Positions 46,493 to 56,410 of a DNA stretch of 64,000 nucleotides are shown here, piece after piece. How positions within the stretch are numbered: position 1 is the first letter of the stretch; the number at the start of each line of letters is the position of its first letter. The notes beneath the pieces are model-generated. The model made no database searches and was not told the DNA's origin. It was given only the letters and a program-made list of their open reading frames with translations. Made by a program: the position numbers and the translations under genes. Origin of the DNA: Brumimicrobium ulvae. GTDB lineage: Bacteria > Bacteroidota > Bacteroidia > Flavobacteriales_D > Crocinitomicaceae. The stretch is from NCBI RefSeq assembly GCF_947504225.1, contig NZ_CANNGT010000010.1, forward strand, positions 103,267 to 167,266, written 5' to 3'.

Positions 46493-47290
46493 TTAACCTT
46501 TTATGAATTTTTCATTTTTATTATCAAAGTTAATATAGTATGCACCTTTACGTAAATTTTCGCAATTCACACTTGAGGAGAAACCTTTTTTAACGATGTT
46601 TCCATAAGCATCATAAATTTCATACTTAGTTTCAGCTGGTTCACCATTGGCTGTGAATTTAATTTCACTTTTTACTTTAGTCGGTGACATTTTCACTTCT
46701 TCTACTTCAGAAGTAAATGATTTTTCAGGTGATTTTCTTTTCGTTCCTGAATGGTCTTTTTGAACCACACGTACTTTATTCTCTCCTGAATGTGGAGTAA
46801 CTTTAAATTCGTAGGTATTTGGTCCTTCTTCACCAGTTCCATCAACCTCTCCAGCACTTACCCATTTACTCCATCGGTACTGTTCGATAACATAAGGTAA
46901 TTCTCCTTGCTCTCCAGTGGTTGTCCACTTAACGCTTCCGTCTTTTTCAACAATCATTTCTGATACTTCAAAAGTCGATTTTGGAAGAAGCACTTCTGGG
47001 TTAAGAATTTTAGGCGTACATCCGTCACCATGTTCAATAACAATAAAAACAGGTTCCCCTACTTTTACATTAAACAAAGAAAAGTCAATTTCGAATGCAC
47101 TTCTCCCGACACCTCCAGGCATAATATTATTGTTCACAGTAACCTTCGTTACGCAAAATCCAAATCCATCTTCAGAAGCCGGATTTTGAACATAAAGATT
47201 TTTTCCTTGATAACTTCCTTCTATGGATAAATCCGCGTGGAGGTTAAAGGCAGTAAGTAGAAAAACGATTGAAAATAGTAATGTTCTCAT
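46493..47290 (-). CDS. Exported protein of unknown function with T9SS-like C-terminal segment (265 aa)
   Basis: The family is not recognised. It has a Sec signal peptide (1-19, ending NLHA). A beta-rich N-terminal region contains NLYVQNP (residues 31-37) and IVIEHGDGCTPKILNPEVLL. The middle region shows a WSKWVSAGEVDGTG segment and a SGENKVRVVQKDHSG strand pattern like an Ig/FN3 sandwich. The last ~70 residues, with IYDAYGNIVKKG, resemble a T9SS type A sorting domain, but the YPNP opening and final lysine motif are weak. It has its own strong terminator. It could be a T9SS substrate or a component associated with that system; the evidence is insufficient. Confidence 0.75.
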   Translation of the reverse strand: MRTLLFSIVFLLTAFNLHADLSIEGSYQGKNLYVQNPASEDGFGFCVTKVTVNNNIMPGGVGRSAFEIDFSLFNVKVGEPVFIVIEHGDGCTPKILNPEVLLPKSTFEVSEMIVEKDGSVKWTTTGEQGELPYVIEQYRWSKWVSAGEVDGTGEEGPNTYEFKVTPHSGENKVRVVQKDHSGTKRKSPEKSFTSEVEEVKMSPTKVKSEIKFTANGEPAETKYEIYDAYGNIVKKGFSSSVNCENLRKGAYYINFDNKNEKFIKG

Positions 47291-47479
47291 TTATATTAGT
47301 TGTATGATAGTTTTATCAATTGCAATATTAGTAGGTATTTATTAAAAAAGCAATAAGTTCGCTTCTTTTTTTTCTTTAAAAGTATAAAATCACCCCATGA
47401 ACCAAAAAAAAGCGAAGATAAAACTTTTAATGCAATAATTATTATTAAATTAGTTCTTCAGTTTAAACACTACTATTCG

Positions 47480-49255
47480 ATGCTAATTTACTTAAAACAT
47501 AGACGATTGTTGTATTCAACAAAAATTACGGGACTTGTCGCCTTCTTATTCTTACTTTTAACTTTCATCTCTTGTTCAGGTTCAGGAGATAAAAAGAAAT
47601 TTGAACATGCAGGAGGAACATTTAAGTTTGCCATCAGTAACGAACCCCAAACTTTACTTCCAAGAAATGTGTCAGATGTATATTCAGGGTATTTACTGAA
47701 TCAAGTATACCAAGGATTGGTTACTTTTAACCCTACAACCTTGGAGGTTGAACCGTGTTTGGCAAAAAGTTGGGATATTTCGGAAGATGGCAAAACCATT
47801 CAATTTGAATTAAGGGACGATGTTTACTTTCATCAACATAAAGATTTTAAAGAGCTTATTAAACTCACTCCTGAAGATGTGGTTTATTCAATTGAACTTG
47901 CATGCACTCCAAATAAAAATAAGGAGTCCGTTGCATATTCAACAATTTACAAAGGGTTAATTAAAGGAGCTGATCAATTTTACAACCAGGAAGCTGACCA
48001 TATAGAAGGGATAAAAGTAAAAGGAAACGCTATCATTTTTGAACTGGTTGAAAGAGACATTAACTTCATCAACAAGATGGCGCAAGTCTTAGCAGTTGTT
48101 GTTTCCAAAAAAGTTGTTGAGTCTGGATTAGAAACTGACTTAATTGGAACAGGACCATTTCAGTTTATGGGTTATAGAGAAATAGATGGCCTCACAAATA
48201 TTATTCTGACAAGAAACGAAAATTATTATGAACAAGATGAAGCCGGCAATCAACTGCCCTACTTAGATAGTTTAGTTATCAAAGTAGAATCTCGTAGTTT
48301 AAGACAATTAGAAATGTTTGAAAACGAGGAAATCATGTTAATCGATGGGCTTCCTCCAAGTAGAATTTCGACGATGCTAGGAGAAGGTAAAATAGAAGAC
48401 TTTAATAGTACGCCTCCAAAATTATTATTAATTCGCAAACCATTGCTAGGGACTCAGTTTTACCATTTCAATTTATTGCAAGAAGAATTTAAAGATGTCA
48501 GGGTAAGAAAAGCCTTTAATTATGCGATAAACAAAGGAGCTATAGTAAATAACATCTTAAACAACCAGGCCTACAGCAAGGGAGATGGAGGTATTGTTCC
48601 ACCAGCGGCATTTAATGGTTACGATTCTAAAATGGTCAAGAAAAGCGCTTATTCATACCATCCTGAAAAAGCAAAACAGCTTTTGGCCGAGGCGGGATAT
48701 CCAAATGGAGAAGGATTTCCTAATGTGAATATCAAATTTAATTTAGGAACTATTCATTCTGCGGTAGCAGATGATGTTGCGAAACAACTAAAGAAGGTAT
48801 TAAACATTAATGTCAACTTGGATGGAATGCCCTTTCAGAATAAAATTAAGGATCAAGAAAATGCTAACGGCCAAATTTTTAGGTCATCTTGGTTTGCTGA
48901 TTATTATAGTCCAGAGTCGTTCTTAATGAACGGCTATGGTAAAACTGTACCCGAAGACCCTTCTCAACCTTCGTTGACGAATCATTCACGGTACAGCAAT
49001 CCAGCATTCGATGAAGCTTTTGAAAAAGGTCGAAGCGCAACAGACATTGTAGAGAGGTATAAACACTTTGCAGAAGCAGAAAGTATTTTGATGGAAGACT
49101 CTCCGTTTATTATCTTATGGTATGAGGAAACCATAAAAATTGCCTATTCTAAAGTCAGAAACTTACAACTAAATGAAATGAACCACTACGTTTTTAAAGA
49201 TGTATACATTAAAGAGTGGACAAAAAAAGAATGGGAGGAACATTCTAAAAAATAA
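47480..49255 (+). CDS. Peptide/oligopeptide-binding lipoprotein (SBP family 5)
   Basis: A 591-residue solute-binding protein of the family-5 (OppA/DppA) type. It has a hydrophobic N-terminus with lipobox TFISC (Cys near residue 33), then VYQGLVTFNP and LAKSWDISEDGKTIQFELRDDV, which are diagnostic of the family, and a C-terminal LILWYEET-type end. It should bind peptides or similar solutes at the cell surface or in the periplasm. No ABC permease or ATPase genes lie nearby. Instead a TonB-dependent receptor follows after 32 bp, so the pair may work together in uptake (inference). Confidence 0.9.
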   Translation: MLIYLKHRRLLYSTKITGLVAFLFLLLTFISCSGSGDKKKFEHAGGTFKFAISNEPQTLLPRNVSDVYSGYLLNQVYQGLVTFNPTTLEVEPCLAKSWDISEDGKTIQFELRDDVYFHQHKDFKELIKLTPEDVVYSIELACTPNKNKESVAYSTIYKGLIKGADQFYNQEADHIEGIKVKGNAIIFELVERDINFINKMAQVLAVVVSKKVVESGLETDLIGTGPFQFMGYREIDGLTNIILTRNENYYEQDEAGNQLPYLDSLVIKVESRSLRQLEMFENEEIMLIDGLPPSRISTMLGEGKIEDFNSTPPKLLLIRKPLLGTQFYHFNLLQEEFKDVRVRKAFNYAINKGAIVNNILNNQAYSKGDGGIVPPAAFNGYDSKMVKKSAYSYHPEKAKQLLAEAGYPNGEGFPNVNIKFNLGTIHSAVADDVAKQLKKVLNINVNLDGMPFQNKIKDQENANGQIFRSSWFADYYSPESFLMNGYGKTVPEDPSQPSLTNHSRYSNPAFDEAFEKGRSATDIVERYKHFAEAESILMEDSPFIILWYEETIKIAYSKVRNLQLNEMNHYVFKDVYIKEWTKKEWEEHSKK

Positions 49256-49287
49256 TTTTATGTTTCTTTGCATTTAAACAAAATCCT

Positions 49288-51735
49288 ATGATGAAATACT
49301 TACTCATTGGTTTAGCATTGATTTCATTCCCTATTTGGAGCCAAATATCTCAAACAGTTAAAGGAAGCGTTGTAGATTCAGAATCACAATATCCATTAAT
49401 CGGAGCACGATTAACACTAGTTTCTGATGATTCATCAAAGATCATCAACAACATGACTGATTTAGACGGTTTATTCAGTTTTTCTGAAGTGCCAATTGGC
49501 AAATACCTTCTTACAACCAGCTACAATTCTTACCTTAATAACACACAAACTGTAATCGTTAATTCTGGAAAAGAAAGTGTAGTTAATATTCGTCTGGTTG
49601 AAGACATTCTAACAACTGAAGAAATTAACATTGTAGGAAGTAAAAGAGGAGAAGTCAATAACGACATGGCATTAATCTCTGCGCGTCAATTTAGTGTAGA
49701 AGAAACGAATCGATATGCTGGTTCGCGAGGAGACCCCGCACGTATGGCCAGCAATTTTGCAGGTGTTCAAGGAGCCGACGATTCACGTAATGACATTGTA
49801 GTGCGTGGAAATTCGCCTTTAGGACTTCTTTGGAAAGTGGAAGGTGTGGACATCCCCAACCCAAATCACTTTGCAACCTCAGGTTCAACAGGAGGACCAG
49901 TAGCTATTTTAAACAATAAGATTTTAGCCAACTCTGATTTCTTTATGTCCGCCTTCCCAGCAGATTATGGTAACTCCATTTCAGGAGTGTTTGATTTGCG
50001 TTTAAGAAATGGAAACACAGACAAACATGAATTCACAGGTCAATTTGGTTTTCTAGGAACAGAAGTGATGGCCGAAGGTCCAATCAACAGAGATAAACGA
50101 TCGAGTTACTTGGTCATGGGTCGATACAGTACCTTAAGCATATTCCAAGCAATGAACATTAGAATTGGAACAGATGCTGTTCCCACCTATGGAGACGGAG
50201 CATTTAAACTTTCCTTCCCCTTAAAAAAAGGAGGACATCTTGGCGTATTTGGAATTGGAGGAGCATCTGATATTGCCATAAAAATTTCTGAACAAACGGA
50301 AGTTACAGAAGAAGCATTTGGAGAAGGAGATAGAGACCAGTACTTCGGAACTGCCATGGGTATTTTGGGAGTTACTTACAAAAAACCCTTGTCACAAAAC
50401 ACATTTTTTAAAGCAACAGTAGCGCAATCTTATGACCAACAGAAATCTCGTCACGACTTTTTGATTCGTGGTGTAGACAGTACTTATTCTGATGGTGAGG
50501 TTCAATATTCATACAGGACTGATTCTATTTATCAGCTGATGGGTTATTTATTTAAAACACATAAAACCGCACTTTACGCAAGTTTAAATCACAAAGTAAA
50601 TAAGCACCATATCATTCGGGCAGGAATTAACGTAGATGGCTATTTCATCAGCAATGCGGACTCTGCGCTAAATTCAGCTCATACAGAATTTGTAACCCGC
50701 CATGACTACAGTGGTTTTAGTGCATTAATTCAACCTTTCGTACAATATAAATGGAGGGTTAATGACAAAATGGATTTATCACTGGGTGTGCACAGTCAAT
50801 ATTATTCCTTAAGTGAAAGCTGGAGTTATGCAGAACCTAGGTTAGGCTGGCAATGGCGATTGAAGAATGGAAATGAAATCAGTGCCGGCGCAGGATTGCA
50901 TTCTCAGATGCAACCTACCTATCAATATACATATCAAAAGGTAAATGAGAGTGGTGAAATGCGCAGACATAATCAAAAGATGGATTTCACGAAAAGTTTC
51001 CATAGTGCAGTTGGTTATCAAAAAGCATTTAAAAATGCTCTCACTGTAAAAACAGAAGTCTATTACCAACATTTATACAACATTCCTGTAGACGAGTTTT
51101 CTTCATCTTTTAGTTTAATCAATCAAGGTTCTGGTTTTCAGCGCTTCTTTCCAGAAAAACTTGTAAATGAAGGAACAGGAACCAATTATGGCGTTGAATT
51201 GACCCTACAGAAGCATTTTGATCAATCATTTTATTTCTTGGTAACAGGCTCCTTATTCGAATCAAAGTATAAAGGAAGTGATGGAATCGAAAGAAATACA
51301 GATTTCAACGGAAACTATGCGGTGAACTTCTTGGCAGGAAAGGAATTCAAAATCAATGATAAGAACATGATTTCTGCAGGTGTGAAAGTTACTGCTGCGG
51401 GAGGAAGAAGGTATGGCTATGTAGATATAGATCAAACAATTGCCACCAACGAACTCGTTTACAAAGATTCCTTATTTAATACGCGTCAATTTAAGGATTA
51501 CTTCAGACTGGATTTCAAAATAACTTATGTTTTAAATACAGAGAAGCTCACCCATGAAATTGGATTGGATTTAGTCAACATCCTGAATACAGAAAACATT
51601 TTGGCATTAAGCTATGCTCCCAACTTGATTAATCCATCTGCAGAACCAATAGCAGAACGTTATCAATTAGGCTTCTTGCCAATATTCTATTATAAGGTTG
51701 ACTTTAGTTTTAATCGAAAAGGAAGAGGTTTGTAA
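49288..51735 (+). CDS. TonB-dependent outer-membrane receptor with carboxypeptidase-regulatory-like N-terminus
   Basis: An 815-residue TonB-dependent receptor. It has a signal peptide (1-19, ending FPIWSQ) and a CarboxypepD_reg-like domain (about 20-110) with GSVVDSESQYPLIGARL (the Bacteroidota-typical N-terminal extension). A plug domain follows (about 115-260) with DIVVRGNSPLGLLWKVEGVDIPNP, then a beta-barrel rich in aromatic strands, ending FYYKVDFSFNRKGRGL. There is no SusD-like partner. The ATG doublet at 49288/49291 leaves the exact start open. The co-transcribed family-5 binding lipoprotein suggests a peptide-type substrate. Confidence 0.9.
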   Translation: MMKYLLIGLALISFPIWSQISQTVKGSVVDSESQYPLIGARLTLVSDDSSKIINNMTDLDGLFSFSEVPIGKYLLTTSYNSYLNNTQTVIVNSGKESVVNIRLVEDILTTEEINIVGSKRGEVNNDMALISARQFSVEETNRYAGSRGDPARMASNFAGVQGADDSRNDIVVRGNSPLGLLWKVEGVDIPNPNHFATSGSTGGPVAILNNKILANSDFFMSAFPADYGNSISGVFDLRLRNGNTDKHEFTGQFGFLGTEVMAEGPINRDKRSSYLVMGRYSTLSIFQAMNIRIGTDAVPTYGDGAFKLSFPLKKGGHLGVFGIGGASDIAIKISEQTEVTEEAFGEGDRDQYFGTAMGILGVTYKKPLSQNTFFKATVAQSYDQQKSRHDFLIRGVDSTYSDGEVQYSYRTDSIYQLMGYLFKTHKTALYASLNHKVNKHHIIRAGINVDGYFISNADSALNSAHTEFVTRHDYSGFSALIQPFVQYKWRVNDKMDLSLGVHSQYYSLSESWSYAEPRLGWQWRLKNGNEISAGAGLHSQMQPTYQYTYQKVNESGEMRRHNQKMDFTKSFHSAVGYQKAFKNALTVKTEVYYQHLYNIPVDEFSSSFSLINQGSGFQRFFPEKLVNEGTGTNYGVELTLQKHFDQSFYFLVTGSLFESKYKGSDGIERNTDFNGNYAVNFLAGKEFKINDKNMISAGVKVTAAGGRRYGYVDIDQTIATNELVYKDSLFNTRQFKDYFRLDFKITYVLNTEKLTHEIGLDLVNILNTENILALSYAPNLINPSAEPIAERYQLGFLPIFYYKVDFSFNRKGRGL

Positions 51736-51745
51736 TGGTGAATAA

Positions 51746-52870
51746 TCAGTTTACAATTACTTTTTGTGAAATGGATTTATCTTTGGTTTGAATTTGAACA
51801 AAATAAATTCCTGAATCTAAATTGTCAATGCTAACTTCTTGAACTATATTTTCTATAGAGCGTATCACTTTTCCTTCAGATGATAAAACCAGAATTCTGT
51901 CGATAGATTGTTTCGGAGATATTTTAACACTTCCTTGTGAAGGATTAGGATAAATTGTTACCAAATCCATAAATTCTTCTTGAACACTTACCAATTCAGA
52001 AGTAGAGAATTGACTAAAGAACCTCCAAATTTCAGTACTTGCATCAATGTCTTGGTTCGTTACTCCAACATTAACTGGAGCGCCTGGCCAAGTATGTCCA
52101 CCATCAATAATTTTAAACAGTTCAACAGAAGCACCATTGGATCCTCCCGTATACAAATGATGCTCAGCTGTACATCCATCTGTTGTAGAAATGTCTGGTA
52201 CATTGGTAACAACAGGTGTTGGATTAGCATTGGTTTGAGCCACCCAATGTGCAATAACGCTTGGAACTGAAGCAGATGTCGCTGTTCCATTATAAGGAAC
52301 AGTAGGATCATTTGTCCCATGTATCAACATAGTTGGAACAGGCCTGTTGGGTGAGCAAGACGACATTGCATATGGATTCATTGTGCCGGTAACCGAAGCT
52401 ACTGCGGTAATTTTATGAGAAAGATTACACGCCAGATGAATACTCATATATCCACCATTACTCATTCCGGTAGAATAAACCCTGTTGGTATTAACCGTAT
52501 AGTTAGTACTTAATTCATCAATCAACGCAGATAAAAAACCTATATCATCTTCTCCATTAGGTTGAAAGAAATTCCAATGTTGATTCCCTGAGCCATCAAC
52601 TAAGCCATTCGGAACAACCAATATAAAATTTGCTGTATCTGCAATTTTACGAAAATCACCATACAATAACTGTTGGTTCATGTTAGAAGTATAGCCATGC
52701 AAATTGATAACTAAAGGAAATTCCACTGCGCCGTCATACGACTGAGGAACATAAAGAATGTACTCTCTTGTTTTTCCATCGTGGGTCATAGTTTGGGTAG
52801 ATTGAAGTCCTGTTTGAGCAAAAACACTGAGTGATAAAATCAATGTTAGTAATAGTAATAGCGTTTTCAT
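51746..52870 (-). CDS. Secreted esterase/PHB-depolymerase-like hydrolase with T9SS sorting domain
   Basis: A 374-residue secreted alpha/beta hydrolase of the polyhydroxybutyrate depolymerase/feruloyl-esterase-like (LpqC) group. The signal peptide ends VFAQ (about 19). The catalytic domain has LVINLHGYTS (oxyanion region), the nucleophile elbow GMSNGG (about residue 144), an HGTNDPTVPY loop with the acid residue, and GGHTWPG with the catalytic histidine. A T9SS type A sorting domain (VTIYPNPSQGSVKISP to the end) follows. The native substrate, such as a polyester, ester-linked glycan or feruloyl group, is unknown. It converges with the TonB receptor, 10 bp from its stop. Confidence 0.9.
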   Translation of the reverse strand: MKTLLLLLTLILSLSVFAQTGLQSTQTMTHDGKTREYILYVPQSYDGAVEFPLVINLHGYTSNMNQQLLYGDFRKIADTANFILVVPNGLVDGSGNQHWNFFQPNGEDDIGFLSALIDELSTNYTVNTNRVYSTGMSNGGYMSIHLACNLSHKITAVASVTGTMNPYAMSSCSPNRPVPTMLIHGTNDPTVPYNGTATSASVPSVIAHWVAQTNANPTPVVTNVPDISTTDGCTAEHHLYTGGSNGASVELFKIIDGGHTWPGAPVNVGVTNQDIDASTEIWRFFSQFSTSELVSVQEEFMDLVTIYPNPSQGSVKISPKQSIDRILVLSSEGKVIRSIENIVQEVSIDNLDSGIYFVQIQTKDKSISQKVIVN

Positions 52871-52989
52871 TTTCTTTATTTTAAGAATAAAACTACAAAA
52901 AAATATTGGTTATTTAAGAAATGAAAATTCGTACTTTAACAGAAGATTATTTTTAATTTGAAGTCATCAGACTTTTATTTACCGAAAAA

Positions 52990-53289
52990 ATGCAGAAATT
53001 AAGCTTACACGAAGATGTATTTGATGCTTTGAAGAAAGGCAAGTTAACCACCATTAGAAAAGGTCGGAGAAACATTGCTTTAGGCAAATTATTGTTTGAA
53101 AGCGCTAGCACAAAACGTCAACAAATCGTGGAAGTAGTTTCCGTATATTACACAGACTTGGCAAATGTGACAAGTGAAGACTTAAAAAATGATGGATTTG
53201 AAGACCATGAAGATATGCGAGAAAAGATGCAGCGTTTCTATCCTGAAATCACCTTAATGGACGAAGTTACGGTGATAAAATTCAGATGA
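52990..53289 (+). CDS. ASCH-domain-like small protein (99 aa)
   Basis: A 99-residue protein whose opening pattern (a lysine-rich 'TIRKGRRNIALGKLLFES' segment near residues 20-37) followed by a VEVVSVYYTDLANV strand and a DGFEDHEDM helix resembles the compact ASCH beta-barrel fold. ASCH domains bind RNA or modified nucleotides and are suspected RNA-processing or coactivator factors; no activity is known for this protein. It is monocistronic. The match is by my recognition of the pattern, so it is moderately uncertain. Confidence 0.7.
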   Translation: MQKLSLHEDVFDALKKGKLTTIRKGRRNIALGKLLFESASTKRQQIVEVVSVYYTDLANVTSEDLKNDGFEDHEDMREKMQRFYPEITLMDEVTVIKFR

Positions 53290-53390
53290 TTATCAGTTTT
53301 GAATTAGGAATAAATCGGGGCTAGCTCCACTTAACTAGAAGTCAGTTTTTACCAAAATACCATTTCAATCCGAGAGAAAGAATTTCTCAA

Positions 53391-54776
53391 TTATATAGTT
53401 TTCACATCACTATACTCCGGCATGTGTTCTTCAACGAATTCCTCTAACCTTTTAAAGAAAGCTAAAATTTCATCATGGCTATTTTGAGCATTAATGGTAA
53501 CGAAGCGAATAAAATCATTTTCTTGAAAGTTTCCGTGACTCACCATCAATTCGGCCTTTTCATAGAGTTTCACCGACAACTCTTGTGCGGGAATGTTTTT
53601 GTAATTGAAGCACACTGAGATCGAGTCATCAAAACTATAGAAAGTATAATCTGGATGATTTTTCACATATTCTCTTGCAGTATCTGCTAGGGCAAATTGG
53701 TGATCAACAATTTTCTCAAGTCCCTTTGTACCCACACTTTTCCATAAAGTCCAGAACTTCAAAGCATCATTTCTTCGACCACATTGTAGTGAAGTTTTCC
53801 CTGGGTTAAACTCATCCTCATCAGTTTGAAAAAGGTACTCTGCATCGTTTGCAAAGGAGTCACGCAAATGCTTTTTGTCTTTTACCACAATAATGGAACA
53901 AGTTAAGGGCGTACCAATCATTTTATGGGCATTGAAGCTAAAAGAGTCTACATTTTCGAGGCCTTTTAGGTGATGTTTGTATTTTTTACTGAAAATAACA
54001 GAACCACAATAAGCACCATCTACATGCATCCAGACATCGTGTTTTTTACAAACCGCATTGATTGCCTCTACGTTGTCAAACGCCCCCAAAACAGTTGTCC
54101 CTGCAGTGGCATTAACCAACACAGGGAGTAAGCCATCAGCAACATCTTTTGCAATGGCTTTATCTAACGCCACAGGGTCCATTTCTCCAACATTATTCAC
54201 AGGAATATAACGCACATTGTCTCTACCGATTCCAGCAAAAGCAGCATTTTTCGGAATACTGTAATGAGACTCTATGGAAGTATAAACCGTCATTCTTTGA
54301 CGAACACCTTCAAATCTCACTTTACTGTTTGCAGCATCACGGGCCATTAACATAGACATGAAATTGGTCAGCGAGCCTCCAGTAGCAAAGGTTCCATCAG
54401 CATTTGTATCCCAACCGATTGTTTCACAAACTTTACGCAAAACTACTTTCTCAACACCTACCTGTGCGCCTGCAGCTTTGTAGGTGTACATGCTATTATT
54501 TAACAAAACAGCAAGCAATTCTCCGAGTACTGCTTTTTCATTTCTCCCTCCATACAGCTGATTAAAAAAGCCGTTTGTTGCAGTTCTTGGTGTTGCCATA
54601 ATCAAGGCCTTCAACTTCTCCAAATGTGTTGCATCATCAATCGGATTGTCGTCTAAAGAAAGGTCTAAGCGGTCGAACAACTGCTCTGCTGGAATATAAT
54701 CCACAACAGATTTAACTTTTTCATCTGCTAATAATTCTGACGCTAATGATTGAAAAACGGCTAATGCTTTTTCCAT
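53391..54776 (-). CDS. PLP-dependent group II amino-acid decarboxylase
   Basis: A 461-residue fold-type-I PLP enzyme of the glutamate/cysteine-sulfinate/aromatic amino acid decarboxylase group. The motifs are TGGSLTNFMSML (phosphate loop), NATAGTTVLGAFD, HVDGAYCGS (Asp binding the pyridine nitrogen) and FNAHKMIGTPLTCS with the Schiff-base lysine. The last segment is close to the PHKM(M/L)GxPLxCS pattern of GAD/CSAD-type enzymes, so an acidic amino acid is a plausible substrate, but the exact one cannot be read. No transporter or pathway partner is adjacent. Confidence 0.9.
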   Translation of the reverse strand: MEKALAVFQSLASELLADEKVKSVVDYIPAEQLFDRLDLSLDDNPIDDATHLEKLKALIMATPRTATNGFFNQLYGGRNEKAVLGELLAVLLNNSMYTYKAAGAQVGVEKVVLRKVCETIGWDTNADGTFATGGSLTNFMSMLMARDAANSKVRFEGVRQRMTVYTSIESHYSIPKNAAFAGIGRDNVRYIPVNNVGEMDPVALDKAIAKDVADGLLPVLVNATAGTTVLGAFDNVEAINAVCKKHDVWMHVDGAYCGSVIFSKKYKHHLKGLENVDSFSFNAHKMIGTPLTCSIIVVKDKKHLRDSFANDAEYLFQTDEDEFNPGKTSLQCGRRNDALKFWTLWKSVGTKGLEKIVDHQFALADTAREYVKNHPDYTFYSFDDSISVCFNYKNIPAQELSVKLYEKAELMVSHGNFQENDFIRFVTINAQNSHDEILAFFKRLEEFVEEHMPEYSDVKTI

Positions 54777-55285
54777 AATACTATATGCTGTTTCGAAGGA
54801 AGCGCAATAAAAACATGGTTCTTAATGTGATTATTCGAATGATAAAATGTTATCGGTTCTCTTTAATTTAATGGACAAAAGTACTGCTTTTAGTTTAATA
54901 TAAATAAAAAATCTTGTGAGTTTATGCCTTTGCTCCAAGTGTATTGAGTGAGGCCTCGTAAAATTGAACCACTATGGACTAAAAGTACCATAGGTTCACA
55001 TGAGAATAAAATTCTATGCTTAAAAAAATAGTTGACCATTAGATGTTAGACTATTTGTCTAACATCTAAAGTCTACTATCTAATAAGATTTTTAGAAGCT
55101 AAAGCGAGATGCACTAATCCCGAGGCTTATCGATAGCATAGTTTTAACTCTTTCTGAGACCAATAAATTAAACGTTAAGCATTATATTCCTTCTAATTGT
55201 CCATTGTACGACCCCGTTTATACAAACTTGGCACCAAACATTAAGAGTAGACATAAATAAGGAGAATATTAATATCTTTGGGAAC
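54777..55285. other. Non-coding spacer with a long perfect dyad
   Basis: This 509 bp gap has no convincing ORF. It contains the 13 bp dyad ttagatgttagac/gtctaacatctaa (55039-55051 with 55057-55069) and a following tandem of 'tctaa' and 'agtct' words. No RNA gene is recognised, and the rest looks unstructured. Confidence 0.6.
55039..55069. repeat. Perfect 13 bp inverted repeat with 5 bp loop
   Basis: ttagatgttagac at 55039-55051 pairs exactly with gtctaacatctaa at 55057-55069 around loop tattt. There is no T tract on either side, and the upstream gene is 260 bp away, so a terminator is unlikely. Confidence 0.8.
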
Positions 55286-56410
55286 ATGAGAATAGGCATA
55301 AATGCGAGGTTTTTACTAAAGAATAAAATGGAGGGTTTTGGGTGGTACACTTATGAAACCATGTTGAGAATTACCCAACAGCACCCTGAGCATGAGTTTA
55401 TTTTCTTTTTTGACAGGCCTTTTGATCAAAAATTTATCTTTTCAAACAACATCACTCCAGTTGTGGTTAATCCACCTGCAAGGCATCCAATATTGCAAAT
55501 CATTTGGTTTGATTATGCCATTCCAAGGGCTTTAAAAAAGTACAAATGTGATGTTTTTGTTTCTACAGATGGCTATTTATCACTAAAAACAGATTTACCA
55601 CAACTCACGGTAATTCATGATTTAAATTTTGAACACAATCCAAGTGACTTGCCCAAAAGCGCTTTGAAGTTTTTAAAAAAACGATTTCCATTATTTGCTC
55701 AAAGGGCCGATCGCATCTGCACGGTTTCTCATTTTTCAAAAGCGGATATTATTGATACCTATGGAATTGAAGCTGATAAAATTGATGTCACTTACAATGG
55801 AGTTTCTCCTGTATTTCAACAAATACAAACGGAAGAAAAAATCAAAGTTCAACAAGAATTCACAGCAGGTCATCCTTATGTTCTCTTTGTTGGAGCAATC
55901 CATAAACGCAAAAATCTTCAACGATTGATAGAAGCCTACTCCAAATTAAAATCAAAAGGGGCCATTCCACATCATTTATTAATTGTGGGGGAATCCATGT
56001 GGAAAAGTCAAACCATTAAAGTTGATGAAAACATGAAATCTTTTATTCACTTTACAGGACATGTTTCCTTAGATCGTTTGGCTAAAATTATGGCAGGTGC
56101 AGATTGTCTTTCTTTTGTAAGCTACTTTGAGGGATTTGGTATACCATTGGTTGAAGCCATGCAATCAGGAGTTCCGGTTTTAGCTGGAAATTTAACAGCC
56201 CTTCCTGAGATAGGAGAAGATGCCGTTTTGTATTGCGACCCCTATTCTGTAGATTCAATAACCAGCCAATTAAAAGTCATTCTAACAGACAAGGACTTAA
56301 GGGAAGAATTAATTGCAAAAGGTTTAGAGCGCGCCAAAGCCTTTTCTTGGGATTATACCGCTAGGGATTTGTGGAAGGCGGTGGAGAAAATAATTGATCA
56401 TGGGCAATAG
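55286..56410 (+). CDS. Family 4 glycosyltransferase (GT-B fold)
   Basis: A 374-residue GT-B glycosyltransferase of the GT4 group (Glycos_transf_1). Residues 1-175 form the acceptor-side half (GINARFLLKN, VIHDLNFEHNP). The C-terminal half holds the donor site: VLFVGAIHKRKNLQRLIEAY near the junction, FTGHVSLDRLAKIMAGAD and the EGFGIPLVEAMQSG E-x7-E motif, with GNLTALPEIGEDA after it. The sugar and acceptor are unknown, and there is no surrounding polysaccharide cluster. The ATG at 55286 gives the full N-terminal Rossmann strand. Confidence 0.93.
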   Translation: MRIGINARFLLKNKMEGFGWYTYETMLRITQQHPEHEFIFFFDRPFDQKFIFSNNITPVVVNPPARHPILQIIWFDYAIPRALKKYKCDVFVSTDGYLSLKTDLPQLTVIHDLNFEHNPSDLPKSALKFLKKRFPLFAQRADRICTVSHFSKADIIDTYGIEADKIDVTYNGVSPVFQQIQTEEKIKVQQEFTAGHPYVLFVGAIHKRKNLQRLIEAYSKLKSKGAIPHHLLIVGESMWKSQTIKVDENMKSFIHFTGHVSLDRLAKIMAGADCLSFVSYFEGFGIPLVEAMQSGVPVLAGNLTALPEIGEDAVLYCDPYSVDSITSQLKVILTDKDLREELIAKGLERAKAFSWDYTARDLWKAVEKIIDHGQ

